From CAZVIK01 sp964627045 (GTDB lineage: Bacteria; Acidobacteriota; Terriglobia; Bryobacterales; Bryobacteraceae): 23,332 nucleotides of DNA. The notes below the pieces were generated by a model. It was not told the origin of the DNA. It ran no database searches and saw nothing but the letters and a program-made list of their open reading frames with translations. The stretch is from positions 1 through 23,332 of the forward strand of contig CAZVIK010000043.1 of assembly GCA_964627045.1 (NCBI GenBank), given 5' to 3'. A program made the position numbers and the translations under genes. Positions 1-8,202 of this stretch are shown here, in pieces (position 1 is the first letter of the stretch; each line of letters starts with the position of its first letter).

Positions 1-1
1 G

Positions 2-688
2 CTCTGGGTGGCGATGGGCAACACACTCATCCTGGTGGGCTCGGTGCTGGCGATCACGCTGGTGTGTGGCACTCTGCTGGCGGTATTGCTGGACCGGGAG
101 TTTCCGGGCCGCAACATCTGCCGCGCGCTGGTGATCGCGCCGTTCTTCGTCATGCCCACAGTGAGCGCATTGCTTTGGAAGAACATGCTCATGAATCCGG
201 TGTTCGGGTTCTTCGCCTGGATCTCGCGTTCGCTGGGGCTGCCGGTCATCGACTTCTTCGCCACCATGCCGCTGGCCGCGATCATTCTCATCGTCTCCTG
301 GGAATGGACGCCGTTCGCCGTTCTGATCCTACTGCCCGCGCTGCAATCGCTCCATAAAGAGCAGCGCGAGGCCGCCCGGCTGGACGGCGCGGGACCCCTG
401 GCGATCTTCCGGCACATCGAGTTCCCTCATTTGAAGCGCCCCATGGCCGTGGTGGCGATGATCGAGACCATCTTCTTCCTGAGCCTGTTCGCCGAAATCT
501 ACGTGACGACCGGCGGCGGGCCTGGGCTGGCGACCACCAATCTCGCCTACCTGATCTTCCGCGACGCACTGTTTGAATGGGACGTGGGGCAGGCCTCGGC
601 GGGCGGGGTGGTTGCGATCGTGCTCGCCAACATCGTGGCGCTTTTCCTGATGCGGGCGTTGGGCAAGAACCTGGAGGGCGGAAAATGA
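2..688 (+). CDS. Sugar ABC transporter permease, MalF/UgpA type (5' partial)
   Basis: This is an inner-membrane permease subunit of a carbohydrate ABC importer. The reading frame is open to the left edge (codons for Leu-Trp precede the GTG at 8), so the true start lies outside and only about 228 C-terminal residues are seen. Several hydrophobic membrane segments are visible. The cytoplasmic EAA loop, which docks on the ATPase, is present around EQREAARLDGAG followed by the usual FPHLKRP stretch. The opening LWVAMGNT matches the 'alxNT' start of the BPD_transp_1 domain, so the domain itself is nearly complete. The stop overlaps the next permease start (ATGA at 685-688), which implies translational coupling. 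The solute-binding protein, not seen here, is probably upstream. Sugar or polyol is the likely substrate class, but the exact substrate cannot be told from this. Confidence 0.9.
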   Translation, partial: LWVAMGNTLILVGSVLAITLVCGTLLAVLLDREFPGRNICRALVIAPFFVMPTVSALLWKNMLMNPVFGFFAWISRSLGLPVIDFFATMPLAAIILIVSWEWTPFAVLILLPALQSLHKEQREAARLDGAGPLAIFRHIEFPHLKRPMAVVAMIETIFFLSLFAEIYVTTGGGPGLATTNLAYLIFRDALFEWDVGQASAGGVVAIVLANIVALFLMRALGKNLEGGK

Positions 689-1506
689 CGGGCTCCTGGA
701 GAGTGCGCCTGGCGCTCACGCTGGCGGGATGGGCGATCTCGCTCGCCATGTTCTTCCCGCTGCTCTGGATGTTTTTGACGAGTTTCAAGACGGAGATCAC
801 GGCGGTGGCCACGCCTCCGGCGGTGGTCTTCCGGCCGACGCTGGAGAACTACGCCGCCGTGCTGCAACGCGCCGACTACGTTCAGTTCGCGATGAACAGC
901 GTGGCGGTGTCGCTCGGCTCCACCGCGCTGGCGCTCGCGCTGGCCATCCCCGCGGCTTACGCCATGGCGTTCTTCCCAACGCGCCGCACGCGCGACCTGC
1001 TGCTCTGGATGCTCTCGACCAAGATGCTCCCGGCGGTGGGCGTGCTGGTCCCGATCTTCCTGCTGTGGCGGCGGTTCGGATTGCTCGACACGCGCGCGGG
1101 GCTGGTGTTGATCAACGCCGTCAGCGTGCTTCCCATCGTGGTGTGGATGCTCTATTCGTACTTCCGGGAAGTCCCCAAAGAGATTCTGGAAGCCAGCCGC
1201 ATGGACGGCGCGACGCCGCGCGAGGAGCTCTTCCACGTGTTGCTCCCGCTGACCATGCCGGGCATCGCTTCGACGGCGCTGCTCGCGATCATTCTCTCCT
1301 GGAACGAAGCCTTCTGGAGTCTGAACCTCACCACGGTGAAGGCCGCCACGCTGACGGCGTTCACAGCGTCGTTCTCCAGCCCCGAGGGCCTGTTCTGGGC
1401 CAAGCTCTCGGCGGCGTCCACGCTGGCGATCCTTCCCATTCTGGTTTTCGGGTGGATCAGCCAGCGGCAGTTCGTGCGCGGATTGTCGTTCGGCGCGGTC
1501 AAATAG
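685..1506 (+). CDS. Sugar ABC transporter permease, MalG/UgpE type
   Basis: This is the second permease subunit of the importer, 273 residues, with about six membrane helices. The first helix is near residues 10-32 and is followed by the family-typical TSFKTE segment. The EAA loop is seen as EASRMDGATPREELFHVLLP. The ATG at 685 is chosen because it overlaps the upstream stop in an ATGA and gives the normal family length of about 270-280; an in-frame extension back to 577 would only run through the upstream gene. The downstream ATPase begins 17 bp after the stop, so the three genes form one operon. The assignment to the MalG-like family is firm. The transported substrate is unknown, although the neighbouring polyol-type dehydrogenase hints at a sugar alcohol or monosaccharide. 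Confidence 0.93.
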   Translation: MTGSWRVRLALTLAGWAISLAMFFPLLWMFLTSFKTEITAVATPPAVVFRPTLENYAAVLQRADYVQFAMNSVAVSLGSTALALALAIPAAYAMAFFPTRRTRDLLLWMLSTKMLPAVGVLVPIFLLWRRFGLLDTRAGLVLINAVSVLPIVVWMLYSYFREVPKEILEASRMDGATPREELFHVLLPLTMPGIASTALLAIILSWNEAFWSLNLTTVKAATLTAFTASFSSPEGLFWAKLSAASTLAILPILVFGWISQRQFVRGLSFGAVK

Positions 1507-1523
1507 GAGGAAGCGGCGGAATC

Positions 1524-2525
1524 ATGGCAAGCGTGGAACTCAAGAGCGTACGCAAGCGCTTCGGACATCACGAGGTCATCCACGGAGTCGATCTCAAGAT
1601 CGAGGACCGCGAGTTCGTAGCGTTCGTCGGACCATCGGGCTCGGGCAAGTCGACGCTGCTGCGAATGATCGCGGGACTGGAGTCCATCTCGGAAGGCGAG
1701 GTGCTGATCGATGGCCAGCCGGTGCAGGACGTTCCTCCCGCGCGGCGCGGCCTGGCGATGGTGTTCCAGAGCTACGCGCTGTATCCGCACATGACCGTGG
1801 CCGAAAACATGAGCTTCAGCCTGAAGCTGGCGGGCGTCCCACCGGCCGAGCGCGAAGAAAAGGTTCGCGCCGTGGCGCGTGTTCTGGATATGGAAGACCT
1901 GCTGGACCGCAAGCCGCACGCACTTTCCGGAGGACAATCGCAACGCGTGGCGCTGGGCCGCGCCATGGTGCGCCAGCCCAAGGCGTTCCTGCTGGACGAG
2001 CCTCTCAGCAACCTGGACGCCGCGCTTCAGGCGCAGATGCGGCTGGAACTGGTGCGCCTGCGCCGGGAACTGAACACCACCATGATCTACGTCACCCACG
2101 ACCAGGTAGAAGCCATGACCATGGCCGACCGTATCGTCGTGCTGAACGAAGGACGCGTCGAGCAGGTGGGGTCGCCCTTGGAACTCTACAACCGCCCGGC
2201 GACGATGTTTGTCGCGGGATTCATTGGCGCGCCGAAGATGAACTTCCTTCCGGCGCCCGAGGGGCTCGATGCCGGGCGCGTGCGAACCTTGGGAATTCGG
2301 CCGGAACGCGTGCGCATCGATCCCGCCGGCGATCTGGCGGGGAAGGTCGTCGCGCTTGAGCACCTGGGCGCACGGACCTACGTGCACGCGAAGCTCGACA
2401 GCGGCACGGGCCTGGTGGCCGAGACCGCCGGCGATTCGACGCTGCGCGTGGGCGACCGCGTGGCGTTCCACGCACCGCTTGACGCGTGCCACCGGTTCGA
2501 CGAGTCCGGGGGGAGCCTCGCATGA
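1524..2525 (+). CDS. Sugar ABC transporter ATP-binding protein (MalK/UgpC/SmoK type)
   Basis: This is the ATPase that powers the two preceding permeases, 333 residues. Visible motifs are Walker A GPSGSGKST (36-44), Q-loop FQSYALYPHM (81-90), signature LSGGQSQR (134-141, with Ser in place of the common Arg in LSGGQRQR), Walker B FLLDEP (155-160) and the switch histidine in YVTHDQVEA (His192). The C-terminal ~100 residues form the TOBE-like regulatory domain typical of the MalK/UgpC group, including GIRPERVRI. A strong ribosome binding site, AGGAGGAAG at 1505-1513, precedes the ATG at 1524. The stop overlaps the next gene start in an ATGA at 2522-2525. The length is slightly short for MalK (about 370) but normal for SmoK-like proteins. 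Confidence 0.95.
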   Translation: MASVELKSVRKRFGHHEVIHGVDLKIEDREFVAFVGPSGSGKSTLLRMIAGLESISEGEVLIDGQPVQDVPPARRGLAMVFQSYALYPHMTVAENMSFSLKLAGVPPAEREEKVRAVARVLDMEDLLDRKPHALSGGQSQRVALGRAMVRQPKAFLLDEPLSNLDAALQAQMRLELVRLRRELNTTMIYVTHDQVEAMTMADRIVVLNEGRVEQVGSPLELYNRPATMFVAGFIGAPKMNFLPAPEGLDAGRVRTLGIRPERVRIDPAGDLAGKVVALEHLGARTYVHAKLDSGTGLVAETAGDSTLRVGDRVAFHAPLDACHRFDESGGSLA

Positions 2526-3538
2526 GAGCGCTGGTGTTTCACGGGAAAGGCGATCTGCGCTTGGACTCCCTGCCGCTGCCGGAGCCTGGGCCGGACGAGG
2601 TGCGATTGCGCCCGCTCGCGGCGGGCATCTGCGGAACAGACGCACACATATTACACGGTGAGTTCCCCGCCCCCGCGCCCGTGGTCCTGGGGCACGAGGT
2701 GGCGGGCGTCGTGGATCGCGTGGGAGCCGGCGTGACGCACGTCCGGGAAGGCGACCTGGCGACCCTTCAGCCCAACACTTTCTGCGGCCTCTGCCGCTAT
2801 TGCCGCACCGGCCGCGAGCATCTCTGCACCCGGATGCGCGCCTATGGCGTTCACTGGAACGGCGGCTTCGCCGAGGCGATGGTCTCGGCGGCGGGAACCA
2901 TCTATAAACTGCCCGAGGGAACCGACCCGCGCGCCGGGTGCCTGACCGAGCCGCTGGCCTGCGCGATTCACGGGATGGACCAACTCGGCGGGAGGTCGGG
3001 CTCGACCGTGCTGGTGCTGGGCGCGGGGCTATTGGGACTGATGCTGATCCGCCTGGCGCGGCTGGCTGGCGCGGGGCTTATCGTGGCGAGCGAACCGGAC
3101 CAGGAGCGCCGCACCGGCGCGCTCGGCTTCGGCGCGGACGCGGCCTTCGATCCCCGGAACGAAGGGTGGCGCGAATCGCTGGCATCGGCCACTTCCGGCG
3201 AGGGCTTCGATCACGTCATCGACGCGGCCGGTTCGGCCGCCACACTGGAGAGCGCGGTTTCCCTGGCCGCGCGCGGCGGCCGAATCCTCGTCTTCGGCGT
3301 CGCGTCGCCAAGCGACGTCGCCGGCATTCGCCCGAACGAGGTTTTCTCACGGGAACTCACGATCGTCGGCAGCCTCGTGAATCCCTACACGCACGAACGC
3401 GCGATAAGCCTGCTGCCACAGATGATGCTCGACCGGCTTCGCCTCGGCGCGTACCCTCTGGCGCAGCACGCCGAGGCGTTCGCCGCGCAGGCGTCGGGCG
3501 CGAGCGCGACCAAGGTCCTGCTATTGCCCCAGGAGTAA
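2522..3538 (+). CDS. Zinc-dependent medium-chain alcohol/polyol dehydrogenase
   Basis: This is an NAD(P)-dependent zinc dehydrogenase of the MDR superfamily, 338 residues, resembling sorbitol or threonine dehydrogenases. Likely catalytic zinc ligands are Cys37 (GICGTD), His58-Glu59 (GHEVAG) and Glu143 (TEPLACAIHG). Four cysteines for the structural zinc are at 88, 91, 94 and 102. The nucleotide-binding turn is GAGLLG (167-172). An upstream in-frame start at 2486 lies inside the ABC ATPase; the ATG at 2522 is preferred because it forms an ATGA overlap with that gene and starts directly with the MDR fold (MRALVFHG). Coupling to a sugar importer suggests that it oxidises the imported polyol or sugar. 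The exact substrate cannot be assigned. The gene ends 16 bp from the convergent sulfatase. Confidence 0.92.
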   Translation: MRALVFHGKGDLRLDSLPLPEPGPDEVRLRPLAAGICGTDAHILHGEFPAPAPVVLGHEVAGVVDRVGAGVTHVREGDLATLQPNTFCGLCRYCRTGREHLCTRMRAYGVHWNGGFAEAMVSAAGTIYKLPEGTDPRAGCLTEPLACAIHGMDQLGGRSGSTVLVLGAGLLGLMLIRLARLAGAGLIVASEPDQERRTGALGFGADAAFDPRNEGWRESLASATSGEGFDHVIDAAGSAATLESAVSLAARGGRILVFGVASPSDVAGIRPNEVFSRELTIVGSLVNPYTHERAISLLPQMMLDRLRLGAYPLAQHAEAFAAQASGASATKVLLLPQE

Positions 3539-3554
3539 TTCGCCGCGAAGCCGG

Positions 3555-5051
3555 TCACCTCGCCCGCGGCGGCGGCTGAAGCTCCGGCGGAAAGTCCGCT
3601 GCCTTGGACCGGCCCGGATGCCGCAGGTAATCCTGCCGCCCGGCGTCGGGCCACAGCGGCATGTTCAAGCCGTTGGTCTCGCGCAGCCGGTCGAAGAGGC
3701 GCGTGCGCATCTCCGCAATCAGCTTCTGGTGCTGCGGGCTGAAGTAGAGGTTGTTGCTCTCCAGCGGGTCTTCCTGAAGATCGTAGAGTTCGTCGATGTC
3801 CCACACGCCGTGGTAGCGGATGAACTTGTAGCGGTCCGTGCGCAGCGCGTGAACGGTGGGCGTCTGCGGGTAGTTGCGCTCCCAGTAATACTCGTAAAGC
3901 AGTTCCTGCCGCCAGTTGACCGGCGTGCCGCGCACCAGGGGCAACCAGCTTTGGCCGTCCAGGCCTTGCGGAGGCTGCACGCCGCAGGCGTCGAGCACCG
4001 TGGGCATGATGTCCAGGTTCGCCACCACGGGAGCCACCTTCTGGCCGCCTCGGAACAACTCCGGGCAGCGCGCCAGCAGCGGCACGCGCATCGACTCTTC
4101 GTAAGCCGTGCGCTTGTCGATGAGACCGTGCTCGCCGAAGGCGAAGCCGTTGTCGCCCATGTAGATGATCAGCGTCGAGTCCAGTTGGCCCCGGCTCTCC
4201 AGTTCCTTCATCACGCGGCCAAGGCTCTCATCCACTGCGAGCAACGTTTCGGCGTAACGCTTGTAGTATTCGCCGATGTCCAGATCCGAGTGATACGGAA
4301 ACTCCACGCCGTGCCACGAGTTGCGCTGATTCTGAGCCCAGACGGGACGGTGCTGCGCCATCTTGCCGGTGGCGGCCATGGTGGCGGGCGGCACGAAGGT
4401 GGCGTTTTTGTAGCGCCCCGCGTGACGCTCGGCCGGAATGAAGTCCGAGTGAACCGCTTTGTGCGAAAGGTACAGGAAGTAGGGTTGATTGCGGTCGAGC
4501 GTGCGCATCCAGTCCAGGGCGTAGTCGGTCAGCTCGTCGGTGATGTAGCCCTTCTGGGGCACGCGCTTCCCGTTGACGTTCAGCCCGTCCTTGGAGGGGA
4601 GATACGTCCCCTGGCCCCGGAAGCTGACCCAGTGGTCGAAGCCGGGCTGCGGGTCGTCGCCCGAGTCGCCCATGTGCCACTTGCCGCAGAATCCGGTCTT
4701 GTAGCCCGCCTTCTGGAGATACGCCGGGAAAAACGTGGTGCCCGCCGGGATGGGCGTGTTGTTATCCACAATGCGGTGCCGGTGCGCGTAAACGCCGGTG
4801 AGACAAGTCGCGCGGCTCGGCGAACACAGGGCCGTGGTGACAAAGGCGTTGGGAAAGTGAGCGCCTTCGCGCGCCATGCGGTCCATGTTCGGGGTTTCCA
4901 GAAAGCTTTGCCCCTTGAGAAAACCCATCGCGTCATAGCGGTGGTCGTCGGTTAAGACGAAGATCACGTTGCGGGGTTTCCCCTGCGCTGTGACCAGTTG
5001 ACTGGCCAGCGGCAAGCCCGCCATCTGCGCGATCGCCTGGCGTCGGTTCAT
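3555..5051 (-). CDS. Formylglycine-dependent sulfatase (type I, S1 family)
   Basis: This hydrolyses sulfate esters, 498 residues. The formylglycine signature CSPSRATCLTG begins at Cys76, the residue that a maturase must convert to formylglycine. Metal-binding acids are visible at Asp35-Asp36 (LTDDHRYD) and in the later GDNGFAFGEHG motif. The leader MNRRQAIAQMAG has a twin-arginine pair and a short hydrophobic stretch, a weak Tat-like signal. The ATG at 5051 is preferred over an upstream in-frame start at 5087 because GAGGAGGTG lies just before it. The C-terminal half (YEYYWERNYPQTPTVHALRT, then DELYDLQEDPLESNNLY) resembles N-acetylglucosamine-6-sulfatase or mucin-desulfating subfamilies, but I hold that loosely. 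It is divergent from a second sulfatase and next to a sugar importer, consistent with removing sulfate from a glycan. Confidence 0.93.
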   Translation of the reverse strand: MNRRQAIAQMAGLPLASQLVTAQGKPRNVIFVLTDDHRYDAMGFLKGQSFLETPNMDRMAREGAHFPNAFVTTALCSPSRATCLTGVYAHRHRIVDNNTPIPAGTTFFPAYLQKAGYKTGFCGKWHMGDSGDDPQPGFDHWVSFRGQGTYLPSKDGLNVNGKRVPQKGYITDELTDYALDWMRTLDRNQPYFLYLSHKAVHSDFIPAERHAGRYKNATFVPPATMAATGKMAQHRPVWAQNQRNSWHGVEFPYHSDLDIGEYYKRYAETLLAVDESLGRVMKELESRGQLDSTLIIYMGDNGFAFGEHGLIDKRTAYEESMRVPLLARCPELFRGGQKVAPVVANLDIMPTVLDACGVQPPQGLDGQSWLPLVRGTPVNWRQELLYEYYWERNYPQTPTVHALRTDRYKFIRYHGVWDIDELYDLQEDPLESNNLYFSPQHQKLIAEMRTRLFDRLRETNGLNMPLWPDAGRQDYLRHPGRSKAADFPPELQPPPRAR

Positions 5052-5071
5052 GGTATCCGCACCTCCTCGGA

Positions 5072-5108
5072 ACCCGCAGTATACCAATCGGCGGCTGCGT
5101 TGAGGTAC
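5072..5108 (-). promoter_or_regulatory. Candidate extended -10 promoter for the minus-strand sulfatase
   Basis: On the minus strand, TGGTATACT at about 5087-5079 combines an extended -10 TG with a hexamer, TATACT, one base off the consensus. Transcription would start about 20 bases before the sulfatase ribosome binding site. I see no good -35 hexamer at the expected distance. The core GTATAC is self-complementary, so the same bases could serve the divergent sulfatase on the plus strand (TATACC, a poorer match). This is a motif call only. Confidence 0.4.
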
Positions 5109-5131
5109 GCTTTCGTATTCGGAGGGATCCT

Positions 5132-6520
5132 ATGGCCACCACTCGAATCGACCGACGCGGTTTCCTGAAGACCGCCGGGGCGGCATCGCTGGCCGCGCCG
5201 CTCGCCCGTGGCGCCGCGGGCCGTCCGCCCAACGTCGTGATGATCTACTGCGACGATCTCGGCTACGGCGACCTGGGCTGCTACGGCTCCTCGATCCGCA
5301 CGCCCAATATCGACCGTATGGCGGCCGAGGGCATCCGCTTCACTCACTTCTATTCGGGCAATCCGGTTTGCTCACCGTCTCGCGCGGCGTTGCTAACGGG
5401 CCGCTATCCGGTGCGTGCGGGCGTGCCGCGCGTGCTGTTTCCCTACGACAAAGGCGGCCTGCCGGAATCCGAAACCACGGTGGCGCAAACGCTCAAGGCG
5501 CGCGGCTACGCCACCATGTGCGTCGGAAAGTGGCACCTGGGGCACCTGCCGCCGTATCTCCCCATGCGGCGCGGGTTCGACTCCTACTACGGCATTCCCT
5601 ACAGCAACGATATGAACCCGCCGGTGCTTCTGCACAACGAAGAGGTCGTAGAGCAGAACGCCAACATGGACTTGCTGACGCCGCGCTACACCGAACAGGC
5701 TTTGAGTTTCATCGAGCGATCCAAGGGCGGCCCGTTCTTCCTGTACATGGCGCACACCTTCCCGCACATCCCCCTGGGCGCTTCGCCACGATTTCGCGGC
5801 AAGTCCCCGCTCGGCCTATACGGCGACGTGATCGAAGAACTCGACTGGAGCACCGGTGAGATTCTGAGCGCCCTGAAGAAGCACGGCCTCGACAACAATA
5901 CCCTGGTGATGTTCTCCTCCGACAACGGGCCCTGGTACCTGGGCAGCCCCGGACGGCTGCGAGGCCGCAAAGGAACCACCTACGAAGGCGGTCAGCGCGT
6001 GCCGTTCATCGCGCGCTTTCCGGGACGCATTCCGAAGGGCAGGACGACGAACGCCATCGGATCGATCATGGACCTTCACCCGACGCTGGCGGGTCTTTGC
6101 GGCGCGCCTGCCCCGAAGAACTCGTGCGACGGCATCGATATCTGGCCGTTGCTCACCGCCGCCCGGGCCGATCTGGACCGCGAGGCGCTCCTGATGTTCG
6201 ACGACGTGCACCTGCAATGCGCGCGCTGGAGACAGTGGAAACTGCACGTGGCGCGCTACAACTCGGCCGTATACGCGGCAGCGCCCGCCGGCGGCCGGGT
6301 GAGCCTGCCGCTGCCCGCACCGGAACTCTACAACCTCGGCCTCGATCCGGACGAGAGCTTCGACGTGGCGCCGGAGAATCCCACCGTAGTGAAGGAGATG
6401 CTCGGCCGTATAGAGACGGTTATGCAGGGCATGCCGGAGGCGGTCCGCAAGGACTACGAAGCCACGAAGTCCATAAAGGTGCGGCCGACCTCCATCGGCG
6501 CCTACCCGAGCGCCCAATGA
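5132..6520 (+). CDS. Tat-exported arylsulfatase (formylglycine, type I)
   Basis: This sulfatase of the arylsulfatase A-like group has 462 residues. A clear twin-arginine leader is present: DRRGFLKT at residues 7-14 followed by an alanine-rich hydrophobic run, with cleavage plausible near ARGAAG (25-30). The metal site Asp41-Asp42 lies in CDDLGYGDLGCYG. The formylglycine signature CSPSRAALLTGRYP starts at Cys80. CVGKWHLGH and SSDNGPW, further active-site motifs of the family, are both present. The start is supported by GGAGGGATCCT just before the ATG. The two sulfatases are divergent and not close copies of each other, so they may act on different positions of one polymer. A maturation enzyme (FGE or anaerobic SME) is not in this window. 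Confidence 0.95.
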   Translation: MATTRIDRRGFLKTAGAASLAAPLARGAAGRPPNVVMIYCDDLGYGDLGCYGSSIRTPNIDRMAAEGIRFTHFYSGNPVCSPSRAALLTGRYPVRAGVPRVLFPYDKGGLPESETTVAQTLKARGYATMCVGKWHLGHLPPYLPMRRGFDSYYGIPYSNDMNPPVLLHNEEVVEQNANMDLLTPRYTEQALSFIERSKGGPFFLYMAHTFPHIPLGASPRFRGKSPLGLYGDVIEELDWSTGEILSALKKHGLDNNTLVMFSSDNGPWYLGSPGRLRGRKGTTYEGGQRVPFIARFPGRIPKGRTTNAIGSIMDLHPTLAGLCGAPAPKNSCDGIDIWPLLTAARADLDREALLMFDDVHLQCARWRQWKLHVARYNSAVYAAAPAGGRVSLPLPAPELYNLGLDPDESFDVAPENPTVVKEMLGRIETVMQGMPEAVRKDYEATKSIKVRPTSIGAYPSAQ

Positions 6521-6529
6521 GAGCTGGGG

Positions 6530-6548
6530 GGCGGCGCGTGGCGCCGCC
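6530..6548 (+). terminator. GC-rich hairpin after the arylsulfatase
   Basis: A perfect 8-bp inverted repeat, GGCGGCGC / GCGCCGCC, with a 3-base loop begins 9 bp after the sulfatase stop. No T-tract follows, so it is not a classical intrinsic terminator. It could act as a U-less terminator or an mRNA-stabilising stem before the independently started phosphatase gene. Confidence 0.4.
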
Positions 6549-6627
6549 GGGCGCTGGAGTCCTGCGCCGGTCGCAAGAAACTGCGAGAATGTAGGCACTG
6601 CCTGGAGGGGAAGCCAGGACGGCACGC

Positions 6628-8193
6628 ATGAAGCTCGGCCCACGTCACCTCTGGTTCAAACTCGCACTCGGCATCGGTTCCCTACTTGGATTGCTGTTGC
6701 TGGCGCAATCGGTGTACACCTACTACCAGGTTTCGCGCAGCATGGTCACCGCCGAGTTGCGCCGCGAGGCTCAGCGTCAGGCGGACCTGCTGGCGCGCGA
6801 TGTGTTCCAACTCGCCACGCAGGACGCGGCGCGCCTGCAACCGGTGCTGGACGAACTTCGCAAGGACGCCCCCAACAAGATCGCATGGATACGCGCCATC
6901 GATTTCGACGGCGAAACGGTGGCGGCCAGCGGGCTTCCGGCATCCGCGCCCGCCAAGGTGGAGGCCCGCGCGCCGGCCCCGGGAGAGGGCGTCGCCCCCC
7001 CCGACATCCGGCCGTCCGAGCGGGGCGACGTCTTGGTGGCCGTTGTTCCGCTGCGCGGCGGCCGGCGGTTCTTCGTAGAGCCCGGCGGAAGGCCGCCGGA
7101 CGGGATGAACGGCGATGCTCCGGGACGCGGCTCGCCCGGCCGCGGCGCGGCGGCCGATGCGGCGGCCCCCAAGGCCGACGCCGGGCGCGGGGTGGATCGC
7201 GGCGGCGGCGACGGTGCGCGCGCGGGGCGTTCGTTCAACTCCGACCCCGGCCGCGGCGGGCCTGCCTCGCTTCGCGGAAGGCCCAGGTCGGTCGAAATCG
7301 CGCTGTACATGGACAGCGCCTCGGCGACATTCGCCCCATTGCTGACCAACCTGATTGTGAGTTCTTCAGCGGCGCTAGGCCTGGTCGCCTCGATGCTGCT
7401 GATCTGGGCGCGCTTTCCCAATTACCTCCGCGGCAAGCAGTTGGAACAGCAGACCGAGCTTGCACGCAAGGTGCAGGCCGATCTATTGCCCCCGGCGAAC
7501 CTGTCATTCGAGAACGTGGACTTCGCCGCCGAATGCGTCCCCGCCTGGCAGGTGGGCGGCGATTTCTACGACGTCTTCCCCACCCAGGACGGCCGCATGG
7601 CGATCGCCCTGGGCGACGTCTCGGGCAAGGGCCTTCCCGCCTCGGTGGTCGTCGGACTGCTGCTTGGCGCCATCCGATCCACCGACTGGCTGGAGGGAAA
7701 GCACCAGCACGAAAACGCCACGCGCCAGATCAGCGAACTGCTTCGCACGCGCACCTCGATCGAACGCTTCGCCAGCCTCTTCTGGTGTTCCTACGAACCG
7801 TCCACGCGCATGCTCCGCTACATCAACGCCGGTCATCTGGCGCCCATGGTCGTGACCAAGAGCGGGTACGGGCCGCCGGAGATTCTGCGCCTGGAAGAAG
7901 GCGGGCCGATCCTGGGCATCCTGCCCGGTGTCAGCTACCGCCAGGGGGCGGTGCAGATCTCGGCCATCGGCGTCATCGTGCTCTACTCGGACGGCGTGGT
8001 CGAGGCGGAAAACTCGGCCCAGGAACAGTTCGGCGAGGAGCGCCTCCAGCAGGTGGTGGTGGAGAACGCGCACCGGCCGTCGGCGGAGATCCGCGACGAG
8101 ATTCTGCGCCAGGTCCGCGTGTTCCTCGGAAAAGAGCGCGCCCAGGACGACCTCACCCTGGTGGTGGCGCGCCTGCGAAGCAAGCAGGCCTGA
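6628..8193 (+). CDS. Membrane-anchored SpoIIE-type PP2C serine phosphatase
   Basis: This is a predicted Ser/Thr phosphatase of the SpoIIE/RsbU class, 521 residues. Such proteins usually dephosphorylate anti-sigma-factor antagonists in partner-switching pathways. One membrane helix lies near residues 12-33 and a second near 240-262, bracketing an extracytoplasmic sensor region. The phosphatase domain spans about 275-518, with metal-binding Asp312 in VGGDFYDVF, Asp330 in GDVSGKGLPAS, then LYSDGVVEAEN and the terminal DDLTLVVARL. The sensor is interrupted by about 100 low-complexity residues rich in Gly, Arg, Pro and Ala (about 118-220). The start sits 17 bases after a GGAGGGG and close to AGGACGG, and no alternative looks better. 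No STAS or RsbW-like partner is adjacent. It converges with ppc, with only 9 bp between the stops. Confidence 0.92.
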   Translation: MKLGPRHLWFKLALGIGSLLGLLLLAQSVYTYYQVSRSMVTAELRREAQRQADLLARDVFQLATQDAARLQPVLDELRKDAPNKIAWIRAIDFDGETVAASGLPASAPAKVEARAPAPGEGVAPPDIRPSERGDVLVAVVPLRGGRRFFVEPGGRPPDGMNGDAPGRGSPGRGAAADAAAPKADAGRGVDRGGGDGARAGRSFNSDPGRGGPASLRGRPRSVEIALYMDSASATFAPLLTNLIVSSSAALGLVASMLLIWARFPNYLRGKQLEQQTELARKVQADLLPPANLSFENVDFAAECVPAWQVGGDFYDVFPTQDGRMAIALGDVSGKGLPASVVVGLLLGAIRSTDWLEGKHQHENATRQISELLRTRTSIERFASLFWCSYEPSTRMLRYINAGHLAPMVVTKSGYGPPEILRLEEGGPILGILPGVSYRQGAVQISAIGVIVLYSDGVVEAENSAQEQFGEERLQQVVVENAHRPSAEIRDEILRQVRVFLGKERAQDDLTLVVARLRSKQA

Positions 8194-8202
8194 CGCCCGC
8201 CG

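Noticed and set aside
3618..4955. 445-residue open frame on the plus strand opposite the first sulfatase
   Set aside because: It is the mirror of a well-supported sulfatase, has no family-like motifs and arises from high GC at codon position three.
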